Below, piece after piece: positions 15,368 to 24,482 of a DNA stretch of 38,141 bases. The stretch is from the NCBI GenBank assembly GCA_025965315.1, contig JAOPXD010000063.1, positions 1 to 38,141 on the forward strand, given 5' to 3'. The position numbers were made by a program, and so were the translations under genes. Source of the DNA: Marmoricola sp. (GTDB lineage Bacteria > Actinomycetota > Actinomycetes > Propionibacteriales > Nocardioidaceae). How positions within the stretch are numbered: the stretch's first letter is position 1; the number at the start of each line of letters is the position of its first letter. The notes beneath the pieces are model-generated. The model made no database searches. It was not told the DNA's origin and saw only the letters and a program-made list of their open reading frames with translations.

Positions 15368-16467
15368 TGCGTACCGAACTCTGCGAACGACTCGGCATCG
15401 AGTACCCGATCTTCGCGTTCACCCCCTCGGAGAAGGTCGCGGCCGCGGTCTCGCGCGCTGGCGGCCTCGGCGTCCTGGGAGCAGTCCGGTTCAACGATGC
15501 GGCCGAGCTCGACGAGGTCCTGACCTGGATGGACGACAACACCGACGGCAAGCCGTACGGCGTCGACATCGTGATGCCGATGAAGATCCCCACCGAGGGC
15601 AAGTCCATCGACCTCAAGGCGATGATCCCCGAGGAGCACCTGACCTTCGTGGAGCAGACCCTGCTCAAGCTCGGCGTACCGCCGCTGCCCGAGGGCGAGG
15701 GCCGCGAAGGCGTCCTGGGCTGGCTGCACAGCACCGCGCGGTCGCACGTCGACGTGGCCCTGAACCACCGCCCGGTCCTGATCGCGAACGCGCTCGGCAC
15801 CCCGCCCAACGACGTCATCGAGCAGGCGCACGCCAAGGGCGTGCTGGTGGCAGCCCTCGCCGGCGCCGCCAAGCACGCCGCGAGCCACGTGGCCAACGGC
15901 GTGGACATCATCGTGTCCCAGGGCTACGAGGCCGGTGGTCACACCGGTGAGATCGCCAGCATGGTGCTCACCCCCGAGATCGTGGACGCGGTCGGCCCGA
16001 ACGTGCCCGTGCTCGCCGCGGGTGGCATCGGCTGCGGCCGCCAGGTCGCAGCGAGCCTCGCGCTCGGCGCCCAGGGCGTGTGGACCGGCAGCCTGTGGCT
16101 GACGGTCGCCGAGTACGACCTCGGCAACAGCACCACCGTCCGCGACGCGCTGCTGAAGGCCGGCTCCGGGGACACCGTCCGCAGCCGCGTCTACACCGGC
16201 AAGCCGGCGCGGCTGCTGAAGAACAAGTGGACGGCAGCCTGGGAGGAGGAGGGTGCTCCGGCACCGCTCCCGATGCCGCTGCAGAACCTGCTCGTCTCGG
16301 ACGCCCACAACCGGATGAACATCGGGACCGACCCGGACGTGGTCGCGATGCCCGCCGGCCAGATCATCGGTCGGACCAACGAGGTCCGTCCGGTCGCCCA
16401 GGTGATGGCGGAGCTCATCTCCGAGTACGAGGAAACGGTCGCCCGCCTGGAGAAGATCCGGGGCTAG
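15367..16467 (+). CDS. Nitronate monooxygenase-family flavoprotein coupled to fadD19
   Basis: A 366-residue FMN TIM-barrel protein of the nitronate monooxygenase / IPR003009 type. It has the N-terminal PIFAFTPSEKVAAAVSRAGG block, the SQGYEAGGHTGEI segment with the family histidine, and the phosphate-binding AAGGIGCGRQVAASLALGAQGVW. Many family members do not use nitronates; IpdC in cholesterol catabolism is one such relative. This protein is not an obvious IpdC orthologue. Its start overlaps the fadD19 stop by one base with AAGGAG upstream, so it is translated with fadD19 under KstR control. An oxidoreductase or isomerase step on the side-chain CoA ester is a guess from context. Confidence 0.83.
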   Translation: MRTELCERLGIEYPIFAFTPSEKVAAAVSRAGGLGVLGAVRFNDAAELDEVLTWMDDNTDGKPYGVDIVMPMKIPTEGKSIDLKAMIPEEHLTFVEQTLLKLGVPPLPEGEGREGVLGWLHSTARSHVDVALNHRPVLIANALGTPPNDVIEQAHAKGVLVAALAGAAKHAASHVANGVDIIVSQGYEAGGHTGEIASMVLTPEIVDAVGPNVPVLAAGGIGCGRQVAASLALGAQGVWTGSLWLTVAEYDLGNSTTVRDALLKAGSGDTVRSRVYTGKPARLLKNKWTAAWEEEGAPAPLPMPLQNLLVSDAHNRMNIGTDPDVVAMPAGQIIGRTNEVRPVAQVMAELISEYEETVARLEKIRG

Positions 16468-16470
16468 TCT
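16465..16470 (+). promoter_or_regulatory. -10 hexamer TAGTCT (LysE gene, leaderless)
   Basis: TAGTCT contains the TAG stop of the flavoprotein gene and ends 6 nt before ATG 16477. There is no KstR half-site to its left, so this would be a separate promoter. Confidence 0.45.
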
Positions 16471-16476
16471 GTCGGG

Positions 16477-17085
16477 ATGCTCCTGAGCGTCCTTGCGTTC
16501 GTCGGCGCTGCCACCCTGATCGTCCTGCTCCCGGGGCCGGACACCCTGGTCGTGGTGCGCAGCATCCTGCGCGGCGGACGCCGCCAGGGTGTGCTGACGG
16601 CACTGGGCAACCTGACCGGGCTCGCCGTCTGGGTGCTCGCGGCAGCGCTCGGGATCGCGGCGTTGCTGCACGCCAGCAGGATCGGGTACGACGTGCTGCG
16701 AGCAGTCGGCGCCTGCTACCTGATCTACCTGGGGGTCAACGCCTATCTCTCCCGCGGGACGACCCAGGAGCAGGTCGAGGGCCGGCAGGGCATCCTCGGC
16801 ACCGGCTACCGCGCCGGCGTCCTGACCAACCTGCTCAACCCCAAGGTCGGCGTCTTCTTCGTGACCTTCCTGCCCGGCTTCATCCCGCACGGAACGTCGG
16901 TCGGGTTGATGACGGCCGTCTTCGGCGCGATCTTCGTCGTCCTGACCGCGCTGTACTGGGTGCTGCTGCTCGCCGTCGCCGGCACCGTGACCAGCTGGAT
17001 GAACGAACCGCGGATCCGGCGACGCCTGGACATCGCCACCGCCGGCGTGCTCGTCGGGTTCGGCATCCGCCTCGCCACCGAGTGA
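16477..17085 (+). CDS. LysE/RhtB-family exporter
   Basis: A 202-residue inner-membrane exporter. The family signature LLPGPDTLVVVR (17-28) follows the first membrane segment. About six hydrophobic segments follow, with the NLLNPKVGVFFVTFLPGF block (117-134) between the third and fourth. LysE/RhtB proteins export amino acids and related small molecules; the substrate cannot be read from sequence. The gene follows the flavoprotein by 9 bp but has its own -10-like TAGTCT, so co-transcription with fadD19 is possible but not needed. Confidence 0.88.
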   Translation: MLLSVLAFVGAATLIVLLPGPDTLVVVRSILRGGRRQGVLTALGNLTGLAVWVLAAALGIAALLHASRIGYDVLRAVGACYLIYLGVNAYLSRGTTQEQVEGRQGILGTGYRAGVLTNLLNPKVGVFFVTFLPGFIPHGTSVGLMTAVFGAIFVVLTALYWVLLLAVAGTVTSWMNEPRIRRRLDIATAGVLVGFGIRLATE

Positions 17086-17147
17086 ACCGGAGTCAGTTCC
17101 CGGACGACCTGTCGTAGCGCCGACCTGTCCGGCTCGTTGTACCGGAC

Positions 17148-18614
17148 ATGGTCGTCCCGAACCCGGCGCAGCGTCGCGCCTCCGTACGTCGTCTCGCCGC
17201 CGTCCTCGCGGTCATCCTGAGCGTGGCCGGAGCCTGGCTCGCGGCCGGACCGTCCCAGGCCGCTGACCCGGTCTCCACCGCAGCCGTCCCTCGTGCGGAC
17301 TGCGGCCCGGGTTCGATGCCGGAGACGAGCACGCAGGGCCGGGTCCCCAAGTCCGACTTCACCGACGGTCGCGCCGCCGAGGGCTACACCTGCAACACCG
17401 TGCAGGTCTCCCACGAGGGGGTCTCGGGCGGGTTCAAGACCCTGCGCTACACGGACTCGCAGGGCCACGTCTGCGCGTTCTACGACTCCACCTCCCTGGT
17501 ACCGCCCACCTCGACCCTGACCAACCTGGCGAAGAAGGCCGGCATCGGGGTGGTCGTCCTGGACATGACTGATCCTGCGCACCCGGTGCGGACCGCGACC
17601 CTGACCTCGATCGCGATGCTCAGCCCGCACGAGTCGCTGCTGGTCAACCAGCCCCGCGGCCTGCTCATCGGTGTCCTCGGCACGGCGGCTACCGCCCCCG
17701 GCGTCCTGGACGTGTACGACGTCAGGACCGACTGCCGGCACCCGAAGCTCGACTCCACCAGCCTGTCCGGGATCCTCGGTCACGAGAGCGGTTTCGCACC
17801 GGACGGCAAGACGCTCTACGTGTCGAGCACCGTGGCCAGTCTGGTCGCGGTCGACCTGACCAACCCGAAGAAGCCGAGGACGCTCTTCACCAGCTACGGC
17901 CAGTACCACGGGATGCGGCTGTCCGACGACGGCAAGACCCTGTACGCCGCCCACATCGGGTCCCCGACGCTGGGCGGCATCACCGGGGGCGGTCTGGTGA
18001 TCATGGACGTCAGCCAGATCCAGGACCGGGTACCGCACCCGAAGGTCCCGATCCTGTCGACCATGACCTGGGAGGGGCACTCGATCCCGCAGGTGGCCGA
18101 ACCGTTCACCCGCGACGGGCACCAGTACCTCTTCGAGGTGGACGAGTTCGTCGACATCTTCTCGTTCAACGGCCTCTCCAACCTGAAGAAGGCGCCGGTC
18201 GGTGCGGCACGGATCATCAACGTCGACAACCCGCGGCGCCCGTACCTGGTCTCGAACGTGCGGCTCCAGGTCCACGAGCCCGCCGACCACGACGGCGTCC
18301 AGTACGCCGACCCGGGCGCGAACAACCCGCTCGGGGGGTACGCCGGTCACTACTGCAGCGTCCCGACGCGCGACAACCCGAACCTGGCGGCCTGCTCGAT
18401 GATCCTGTCCGGGCTGCGGGTCTTCGACATCAGCGACGTGAACCACCCCAAGGAGGTCGCCTACTTCAACAAGCCGGCGGCCTCAGGCGGCTCGGCGTTC
18501 TCCCAGCCCGCCTGGGACATCGCGAACGACAGCATCTGGTACACCGACACCGCGACCGGCTTCTACGACGTGAAGCTGACCAACGGCGTGGAGAACCTGC
18601 TGCCGGGTCACTGA
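17148..18614 (+). CDS. Secreted LVIVD-repeat beta-propeller protein
   Basis: A 488-residue exported protein. Residues 1-39 are a signal peptide (basic region RRASVRR, a hydrophobic run, then SQAADP at the cleavage area). The rest has recurring strands such as GVVVLDMTDPAHPVRTA, LVAVDLTNPKKPRTL, GLVIMDVSQ and LRVFDISDVNHPKEVAYF. These are LVIVD repeats that build a beta-propeller. Function is unknown; such proteins are common in actinobacterial secretomes. No membrane anchor follows, so it is likely released or wall-associated. The stop overlaps the end of the convergent RDD gene by 7 bp. Confidence 0.82.
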   Translation: MVVPNPAQRRASVRRLAAVLAVILSVAGAWLAAGPSQAADPVSTAAVPRADCGPGSMPETSTQGRVPKSDFTDGRAAEGYTCNTVQVSHEGVSGGFKTLRYTDSQGHVCAFYDSTSLVPPTSTLTNLAKKAGIGVVVLDMTDPAHPVRTATLTSIAMLSPHESLLVNQPRGLLIGVLGTAATAPGVLDVYDVRTDCRHPKLDSTSLSGILGHESGFAPDGKTLYVSSTVASLVAVDLTNPKKPRTLFTSYGQYHGMRLSDDGKTLYAAHIGSPTLGGITGGGLVIMDVSQIQDRVPHPKVPILSTMTWEGHSIPQVAEPFTRDGHQYLFEVDEFVDIFSFNGLSNLKKAPVGAARIINVDNPRRPYLVSNVRLQVHEPADHDGVQYADPGANNPLGGYAGHYCSVPTRDNPNLAACSMILSGLRVFDISDVNHPKEVAYFNKPAASGGSAFSQPAWDIANDSIWYTDTATGFYDVKLTNGVENLLPGH

Positions 18615-19285
18615 GCCTTGCGGACCACGTTCGTCCGGGCGACCTTGTCGTGCAGTGCCTGCCTCTTGTCGTCCCACAGCGGCCACAGGTAGTCGAGCAG
18701 CACCACGATCGAGCACAGCCCGATCAGCAGCCCCATGCCGACGCGCGCGAACACCGCTGACGGCGGCAGATCCGGTTGATCGCGCAGACGGACGCGCAGC
18801 CCGAGGATCAGCTTGCCGGGGGTGGCCTGCTTCCAGAGCAGGAAGATCAGCTGGTAGACCAGCTGGGCCACGAGGGCGCAGAGGAGAAAGGTGAACCACG
18901 GGCCGGCACCCGGGCGGAACAGGGCCGGCACGGGCGGATCGGCGGTTCCGTGGTCGGACGCGTAGCTGAGCGCGTCGAACCAGTGGTGGAGCGAGCTCCA
19001 CTGGGAGATCACCAGCGGCGTCATCACGAGGATCTGCAGCGGGAAGCTGATGAACCCGTCGAGAACCAGCGCCCCGACGCGGGCTCCGTACGACGCGAGC
19101 TCCTGGCCGTCCGGAGTCGTGGAACTGCTGGGTGGGACGTAGTACTGGGTCTGCAGCGGAGCAGCCGGCGCGTACGGATGGTGGAGGTGCTCGGTCCACT
19201 GCCCGCCGTCCCAGTAACGCTGTCCCAGACCGTCCGTGTTCTGGGGCGAAGGGTCGGGGTACCAGCCTGCCGCGATCTCGCTCAT
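18608..19285 (-). CDS. DUF2510-RDD family membrane protein
   Basis: A 225-residue protein with an N-terminal DUF2510 motif (AGWYPDPSP through RYWDGGQWTEH, residues 6-33), a proline-rich linker, and an RDD domain with three hydrophobic segments (about 68-95, 130-150 and 180-200). The RDD signature is YGARVGALVLDGFIS, and the C-terminal RQALHDKVARTNVV is the usual RDD ending. Location is the cytoplasmic membrane; the role of RDD proteins is mostly unsettled. It starts with ATG 19285, with no clear ribosome site. Confidence 0.87.
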   Translation of the reverse strand: MSEIAAGWYPDPSPQNTDGLGQRYWDGGQWTEHLHHPYAPAAPLQTQYYVPPSSSTTPDGQELASYGARVGALVLDGFISFPLQILVMTPLVISQWSSLHHWFDALSYASDHGTADPPVPALFRPGAGPWFTFLLCALVAQLVYQLIFLLWKQATPGKLILGLRVRLRDQPDLPPSAVFARVGMGLLIGLCSIVVLLDYLWPLWDDKRQALHDKVARTNVVRKAQ

Positions 19286-19310
19286 GGGGAGATGGTGGCA
19301 GAACCTGGGC

Positions 19311-20846
19311 TCAGGAGTATGTGCGTCCGCGCTGCTCGCGCGTCCAGGTCGCCTCCAGCGGGCCGGACCGGAGCTCGCGCTTGAGCACCTTGTTGGTAGC
19401 GGTCCGCGGCAGCGACGACAGCACCCGGACGTACCGGGGCCAGGCCTTGGACCCCAGGTCCGCCTGCTGCGCCAGGAAATCGCCGAACGCCGAGGGCGAG
19501 AGCGGAGCGAGCAGCACCAGCGCCACCACCAGCTGGTCCCCGGATGCCGGATCCGGGACGGCGTACACGGCAGCCTCGGAGACCGCCGGGTGCCGCAGCA
19601 GGATCCGCTCGATCGGTGCCGCGGCGAGGTTCTCCCCGTCCACGCGCAACCAGTCCGCCGTACGCCCGGCGAAGTACACCCAGCCGTCCTCGTCGCGGTA
19701 GGCCAGGTCGCCGGACCAGTACATCCCGCCGCGCATCCGCTCGGCGGTGGCTGCCTCGTCGTTGTAGTAGCCGGCGAACTGACCGCTCCCGGAGGTGTTC
19801 ACGAGCTCCCCGACACACTCCTCCAGGTTCGTCACGGCGCCGGAGTCGTCGAACGAAGCCCGAGGGCACTCGACGAGGGATTCCGGGGAGTACACCGCCA
19901 CCCCGGGAGCGGGCTGGCCGAGCGAGCCCGGGGGAGTGCCCTCGATCCGGCTGATCACGACCGCGTTCTCAGTCGACCCGAACCCGTCGACGACCCGGCA
20001 CCCGAACCGCTCACCGAATGCCGCGATGTCGCCCTCGGTGCCCTCGTTCCCGAACACCAGCCGCAGCGGGTTCTCCGCGTCATCGGGCCGTGCCGGTGTC
20101 GCCATGATGTAGGAGAGCGGCTTGCCCACGTAGTTCGCGTACGTCGCCCCGTACCGCCGAACGTCGGCCAGGAAGCCGCTCGCGGAGAACCGTTCGGCAA
20201 GAGCCACAGCAGCGCCGTTGCACACTGCCGGACCCCAGCCGGCCACGACAGCGTTCGAGTGGAACAACGGCATCGAGACGTAGTGCACGTCGTCACCGGA
20301 GAGCCCGAGCCGCTCGGTGAGGTAGGCGCCGGGGCCGGTGATCTTCTCGTGGGTGATCCGCACTGCTTTCGGCTCGCCGCTGGTCCCGCTGGTGAAGATC
20401 AGCATGAACAGCGACCCGCCGCTGGGCAGAGCCGGCGGCGGAGCCGCGTCGGAGGGCCAGGCGACGGTCTCGTCCAGCACGGTCAGCCCCGCGAGGTCGA
20501 GGCCGTCGAGCAGCGCACGATGGGCCGAGGACGTGACCACGACCTGCACGTCGGCTCGACGGATGTCGGCCAGCAGACCAGCACCTCGCCGGGTCGTGTT
20601 GAGCCCGACCAGCACGTGCGCGCCGAGGCCCGCAGCACCCAGCTGGAACGCCATCTCCGGGGTGTTGTCGAGCAGCACCCCGACGTGCGGCGGCGCGCCT
20701 GACGGCAGCAGGCCCGCCAGAGCCGAAGCCCTCCCGGCCGAGGCGGCGACGTACTCCCGCCACGACCAGCGGCGAGCGCCGGCAAGCAGCGCAGGCGAGT
20801 CATCCTCCGCCCGGGCGAGCAGCAGCGACCGGATGGACAAGGTCAC
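19311..20846 (-). CDS. fadD17: FadD17-type steroid acyl-CoA synthetase
   Basis: A 511-residue ANL ligase. The phosphate loop is FTSGTSGEPKA (151-161). The blocks HVGVLLDNTPEM, YVSMPLFHSNAVV, RRYGATYANYVGKPLSY and VDGFGSTENAVV match FadD17 (Rv3506), which activates sterol side-chain acids. The C-terminus has the adenylation hinge DWLRVDGENLAAAPIE and lysine-bearing TNKVLKREL. A GTG start overlaps the fadE27 stop (GTGA). It is the third gene of a fadE26-fadE27-fadD17 operon in the same order as Rv3504-3506. Confidence 0.9.
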   Translation of the reverse strand: MTLSIRSLLLARAEDDSPALLAGARRWSWREYVAASAGRASALAGLLPSGAPPHVGVLLDNTPEMAFQLGAAGLGAHVLVGLNTTRRGAGLLADIRRADVQVVVTSSAHRALLDGLDLAGLTVLDETVAWPSDAAPPPALPSGGSLFMLIFTSGTSGEPKAVRITHEKITGPGAYLTERLGLSGDDVHYVSMPLFHSNAVVAGWGPAVCNGAAVALAERFSASGFLADVRRYGATYANYVGKPLSYIMATPARPDDAENPLRLVFGNEGTEGDIAAFGERFGCRVVDGFGSTENAVVISRIEGTPPGSLGQPAPGVAVYSPESLVECPRASFDDSGAVTNLEECVGELVNTSGSGQFAGYYNDEAATAERMRGGMYWSGDLAYRDEDGWVYFAGRTADWLRVDGENLAAAPIERILLRHPAVSEAAVYAVPDPASGDQLVVALVLLAPLSPSAFGDFLAQQADLGSKAWPRYVRVLSSLPRTATNKVLKRELRSGPLEATWTREQRGRTYS

Positions 20847-21931
20847 ACAGGCTCGGAGGCCAGCAGTGCGCCGATCTTCCGGGCCTGCTCGGTGGTCCCG
20901 CCGAGCAGGAACTCGCCCAGCTTGCCGACGGTGAAGTACCGGTGCGCCTCGCCGTCCATGTCGATGCCGACACCACCGTGCACGTGCACCGTGGTGTGCG
21001 CGACCTTGTGGCCGGTGTCGGCCGCCCAGAGCTTCACGCCGGCGATCTCCTTGTCGGCGTTGAGGCCCTCCTCGAGACGCCAGGCTGCCTGCCAGAGCAT
21101 CAGGTCGGTACCGAGGATGTCGATGTAGCCGTCGGCCAGACGCTGGGAGACGGCCTGGAACGTGCCGATCGGGCGTCCGAACTGCTCCCGGGTCTTGGCG
21201 TACGCGGCCGTCAGCTCGAGCGCACCGCGCACGACGCCGAGCTCGAACGCGGAGGCTGCCAACGTGAGCCGCTGCTCGAGCCAGGTCACGACCTCCGGCC
21301 CGCCGAGCTTGGTCGCGGGCGCACCCTCGAGCTCGACACGAGCCACCTCGGCACCCTCGCTGGTCTTCTGGGCGATGACGGTGACGCCGGCGCCCGGCTG
21401 CACCAGGAACACCCCGACACCGTCGGGAGTCGTCGCGGGCACCAGGAACAGCGCGGCCACAGCACCGGCCGGCACCACGGACTTGGCGCCGGTCAGCACC
21501 CAGCCGTCACCATCAGCAACAGCGGTCGTGGTCGGCCTGACCGGCAGGTGCTCGCGCTCCTCGGCCACGGCCGCGGTGAGGATCGACTCGCCCGAGATCG
21601 CCCCGGGCAGCCAAGCAGCCTGGGTGGCCGCGTCACCGAACTCAGCGACGGCGAGGGCAGCAGGCAGGTGCGAAGCCAGCGGAGCCGGAGCAACCAGCCG
21701 CCCCGCCTCGATCAGCACGCTGCACAGCTCGAGCAGGCCGAGCCCGGACCCACCGGCCGACTCGGGAAGGCAGAGCCCGAGCAACCCGGCATCAGCCAGC
21801 TTGCCCCAGAGTGCGGAGTCGAAGCGGCCCTTGTCGGCCGCCTTCAGCCGCTCGGGCGTGCACTCGTTCTTGAAGATCGTCGCCGCCAGCTCGGTAGCGT
21901 CGTTCTGGGTCTCGGTGAATGAAAAGTCCAT
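20843..21931 (-). CDS. fadE27: FadE27-type acyl-CoA dehydrogenase subunit
   Basis: A 362-residue acyl-CoA dehydrogenase-fold protein. It pairs with FadE26 as an alpha2beta2 enzyme that desaturates the steroid side-chain CoA ester. The central FAD/substrate region is degenerate (SAGGSGLG, then AGAVAALFLVP), as in the beta subunits of these heteromers. The end EFLLGGTTEQARKIGA retains the C-terminal FAD-contact block. ATG 21931 (MDFSFTETQ) is chosen over an upstream ATG that would overlap fadE26 by about 75 bp. It is 10 bp after fadE26 and overlaps fadD17 by 4 bp. Confidence 0.88.
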   Translation of the reverse strand: MDFSFTETQNDATELAATIFKNECTPERLKAADKGRFDSALWGKLADAGLLGLCLPESAGGSGLGLLELCSVLIEAGRLVAPAPLASHLPAALAVAEFGDAATQAAWLPGAISGESILTAAVAEEREHLPVRPTTTAVADGDGWVLTGAKSVVPAGAVAALFLVPATTPDGVGVFLVQPGAGVTVIAQKTSEGAEVARVELEGAPATKLGGPEVVTWLEQRLTLAASAFELGVVRGALELTAAYAKTREQFGRPIGTFQAVSQRLADGYIDILGTDLMLWQAAWRLEEGLNADKEIAGVKLWAADTGHKVAHTTVHVHGGVGIDMDGEAHRYFTVGKLGEFLLGGTTEQARKIGALLASEPV

Positions 21932-21941
21932 GATGGTTCCC

Positions 21942-23162
21942 TCAGCGCTTCGCGGCCGGAAGGCCGAGTCCGACGTAGCCGATGATGTCGCGCTGGATCT
22001 CGTTGGTGCCGCCACCAAAGGTCATCACGAGCGCCGACCGGTAGTACCGCTCCAGCCGTCCGCGGAGCACCGCGCCGGCCGAGTCGCCGTTCACGATCGC
22101 GTCCGGCCCGACGACCTCCATCAGCGCGCGGTAGACCTCGGTGGCGAGCTCGGACCCGTAGATCTTGGTGGCCGAGGCGTGCGCCGGCGACAGGTCGTCA
22201 GCGGACGAGGCCAGCTTCCAGTTGAGCAGCTTGAGCATGTCGACCCGCGCGTGCGCCCGGCCGAGCAGGATCTGCACCCACTCAGCATCGATCACCCGTG
22301 ACCCGTCAGCGTTCTTGGTGTTCTGCGCCCACTCACGGACCAGGGCCACCGACTGCGTCAGCGGCGCGGCCGAGGTGAGCGCGACCCGCTCGTGGTTGAG
22401 CTGGTTGGTCATCAGCGCCCAGCCGTTGTTGACGCCACCGACCAGGTTCTCCTCGGGAACGCGCACGTTCTCGTAGTACGTGGCCGACGTCCCGACGCCG
22501 GCGACGGTGTGCACCGGCGTGTACGAGAACCCAGCAGCATCCGCCGGGACCAGGATCATCGACAGGCCCTTGTGACGGGGAAGGTCGGGATCGGTCCGGG
22601 CAGCGAGCCAGATGTAGTCGGCGTACTGGATCAACGAGGTCCACATCTTCTGGCCGTTGATCACCCACTCGCCGTTCTCCAGGCGCGCCTTGGTCTGCAA
22701 CGAAGCCAGGTCGGTACCGGACCCGGGCTCGGAGTACCCGATGGAGAAGTGCATCTCACCCTTGAGGATCTTCGGGAGGATCTCTTCCTTCTGGGCGTCG
22801 TTGCCGAAGCGCATGATCGTCGGACCGACCGTGTTCAGCGTCAGGTAGGGGATCGGTACGCCGGCGTACGCGGCCTCGTCGGTGAAGATCAGCTGCTCGA
22901 TCATGGAGCGGTTCTGGCCGCCGAACTCCTCGGGCCAGCCGATCCCGAGCCAGCCGTCGTGCCCGATCTGACGGATGACGTTCTTGTAGACAGTGGCATC
23001 GCCGAACTCGCCGCGATCTGCAGTGACCCGGGCGCCCTCTTCCTTGAACTCGCTGGTCGCGACGGACAACCCGGCGCGGACCTCAGGAGTGACGAGCTGC
23101 CCGAAGTAGTCGCGCAGCTCGGCGCGCAGCGCTTCGTGCTCCTCATTCAGTGCGATCTTCAC
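21942..23162 (-). CDS. fadE26: FadE26-type acyl-CoA dehydrogenase subunit
   Basis: A 406-residue acyl-CoA dehydrogenase and the catalytic partner of FadE27. Blocks include GIGWPEEFGGQNRS, the FAD-site YSEPGSGTDLASLQT, the substrate-side INGQKMWTS, and E258 in LNHERVALTS, at the position of the catalytic base of FadE26. The C-terminal FGGGTNEIQRDIIGY is a complete FAD-binding end. It starts with GTG 23162, preceded by GAGGATG. A KstR operator and a TATAGT -10 lie about 80 bp upstream, shared with divergent kshA. Size and order match Rv3504. Confidence 0.92.
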   Translation of the reverse strand: MKIALNEEHEALRAELRDYFGQLVTPEVRAGLSVATSEFKEEGARVTADRGEFGDATVYKNVIRQIGHDGWLGIGWPEEFGGQNRSMIEQLIFTDEAAYAGVPIPYLTLNTVGPTIMRFGNDAQKEEILPKILKGEMHFSIGYSEPGSGTDLASLQTKARLENGEWVINGQKMWTSLIQYADYIWLAARTDPDLPRHKGLSMILVPADAAGFSYTPVHTVAGVGTSATYYENVRVPEENLVGGVNNGWALMTNQLNHERVALTSAAPLTQSVALVREWAQNTKNADGSRVIDAEWVQILLGRAHARVDMLKLLNWKLASSADDLSPAHASATKIYGSELATEVYRALMEVVGPDAIVNGDSAGAVLRGRLERYYRSALVMTFGGGTNEIQRDIIGYVGLGLPAAKR

Positions 23163-23242
23163 GAAGACATCCTCACGGTGTGACCCAGGTCGGGGGTGGG
23201 AGCGCGCACAATGGCGTCAAGACTGGATTTGCTACGGCTAAA

Positions 23243-23248
23243 ACTATA
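23243..23248 (-). promoter_or_regulatory. Putative -10 (TATAGT) of the fadE26 operon
   Basis: Minus-strand TATAGT overlaps the KstR operator (GGTTATAGT), giving an 80-nt leader to GTG 23162. Confidence 0.5.
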
Positions 23249-23258
23249 ACCTGTTCTT
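23245..23258. promoter_or_regulatory. KstR operator between fadE26 and kshA
   Basis: TATAACCTGTTCTT matches TNNAACNNGTTNNA except for the last base. It lies in the divergent gap, 35 bp before the kshA ATG. Confidence 0.83.
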
Positions 23259-23293
23259 GTTTTACACCAGATGTTCTCCACCGGGAGGTACCG

Positions 23294-24469
23294 ATGAGCA
23301 CTGCCACCGCTAGTGCCACTACCCAGGGACGCTCGCTCGACCAGGGCATCCCGCCGAGCCGGTACGCCCGTGGCTGGCACTGCCTGGGCCTGGCCGAGTC
23401 CTTCCGGGACGGCAAGCCGCACGCGATCCACGCGTTCGAGGGCAAGCTCGTCGTCTGGGCGGACACCCAGGGCGAGCTCAACGTCCTCGACGGCTACTGC
23501 CGGCACATGGGCGGCGACCTCACCCAGGGCGAGGTCAAGGGTGACGAGGTCGCGTGCCCGTTCCACGACTGGCGCTGGGGCGGCGACGGCAAGTGCAAGG
23601 CGATCCCGTACGCGCGCCGGGTGCCGATGCGTGCCAAGACGCAGCGCTACGAGACCGCGATCGTCAACGACCAGCTGTTCATCTGGTTCGACCCGGAGGG
23701 CTCCGAGGCCGACCGCTCGATCCTGCCGTACCAGCTTCCCGGCCTCGCCGAGGGCGAGTACGCCCCGTGGAGCTGGAACGTCACCGAGATCGAGGGCTCG
23801 AACTGCCGTGAGCTGATCGACAACGTGGCCGACATGGCGCACTTCTACTACGTGCACTTCTCGTTCCCGACGAGCTTCCGCAACGTCTTCGAGGGTCACA
23901 TCGCCACCCAGTTCATGGAGTCGACGGGCCGTCCCGACAAGGGTGGCGGCTACAGCGCCGGCGGCAACGACCTGTTCCTCAAGTCCGAGGCCACCTACTA
24001 CGGTCCGTCGTACATGATCAACTGGCTCTGGGTGAACTACAAGGGCTTCGAGACCGAGGTCATCCTGATCAACACGCACATCGCGACCAGCGCGAACTCG
24101 TTCACGCTGCAGTACGGGATCACCGTGAAGAAGCCCGAGGGCATGGACGACGCGACCGTCGCCTTCATCGCCGAGAAGTACACGAAGATGTTCGGTGAGG
24201 GCTTCCTGCAGGACGTGCACATCTGGAAGAACAAGATCGCCGTCCAGAACCCGCTCCTGTGCGAGGAGGACGGTCCGGTCTACCAGCTGCGCCGTTGGTA
24301 CGAGCAGTTCTACACCGACGCTGCGGACATCGTTCCGGAGATGGTCGAGCGGTTCGAGTTCGAGGTCGACACCACCAAGGCCAACGAGTACTGGCACGAA
24401 GAGGTGGCCGAGAACCTGAAGAAGAAGGCCGCCGAGGACGCGGCGGCCGGTCTTCCGGTCGCGCACTGA
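23294..24469 (+). CDS. kshA: KshA, oxygenase of 3-ketosteroid 9-alpha-hydroxylase
   Basis: A 391-residue Rieske non-heme iron oxygenase. With reductase KshB it hydroxylates C9 of 3-ketosteroids, which leads to opening of ring B. The Rieske cluster ligands are C69 and H71 (YCRHMGG), and C88 and H91 (CPFHDW). The mononuclear iron site has H183 and H188 in NVADMAHFYYVH, with an aspartate expected near the C-terminal third. ATG 23294 is chosen because GGGAGG lies 6 nt before it and MSTATASATT precedes the conserved PSRYARGWHC region; the frame runs further upstream without support. Regulated by the KstR site at 23245-23258. Confidence 0.95.
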   Translation: MSTATASATTQGRSLDQGIPPSRYARGWHCLGLAESFRDGKPHAIHAFEGKLVVWADTQGELNVLDGYCRHMGGDLTQGEVKGDEVACPFHDWRWGGDGKCKAIPYARRVPMRAKTQRYETAIVNDQLFIWFDPEGSEADRSILPYQLPGLAEGEYAPWSWNVTEIEGSNCRELIDNVADMAHFYYVHFSFPTSFRNVFEGHIATQFMESTGRPDKGGGYSAGGNDLFLKSEATYYGPSYMINWLWVNYKGFETEVILINTHIATSANSFTLQYGITVKKPEGMDDATVAFIAEKYTKMFGEGFLQDVHIWKNKIAVQNPLLCEEDGPVYQLRRWYEQFYTDAADIVPEMVERFEFEVDTTKANEYWHEEVAENLKKKAAEDAAAGLPVAH

Positions 24470-24482
24470 TGGAGCGCGGCTG

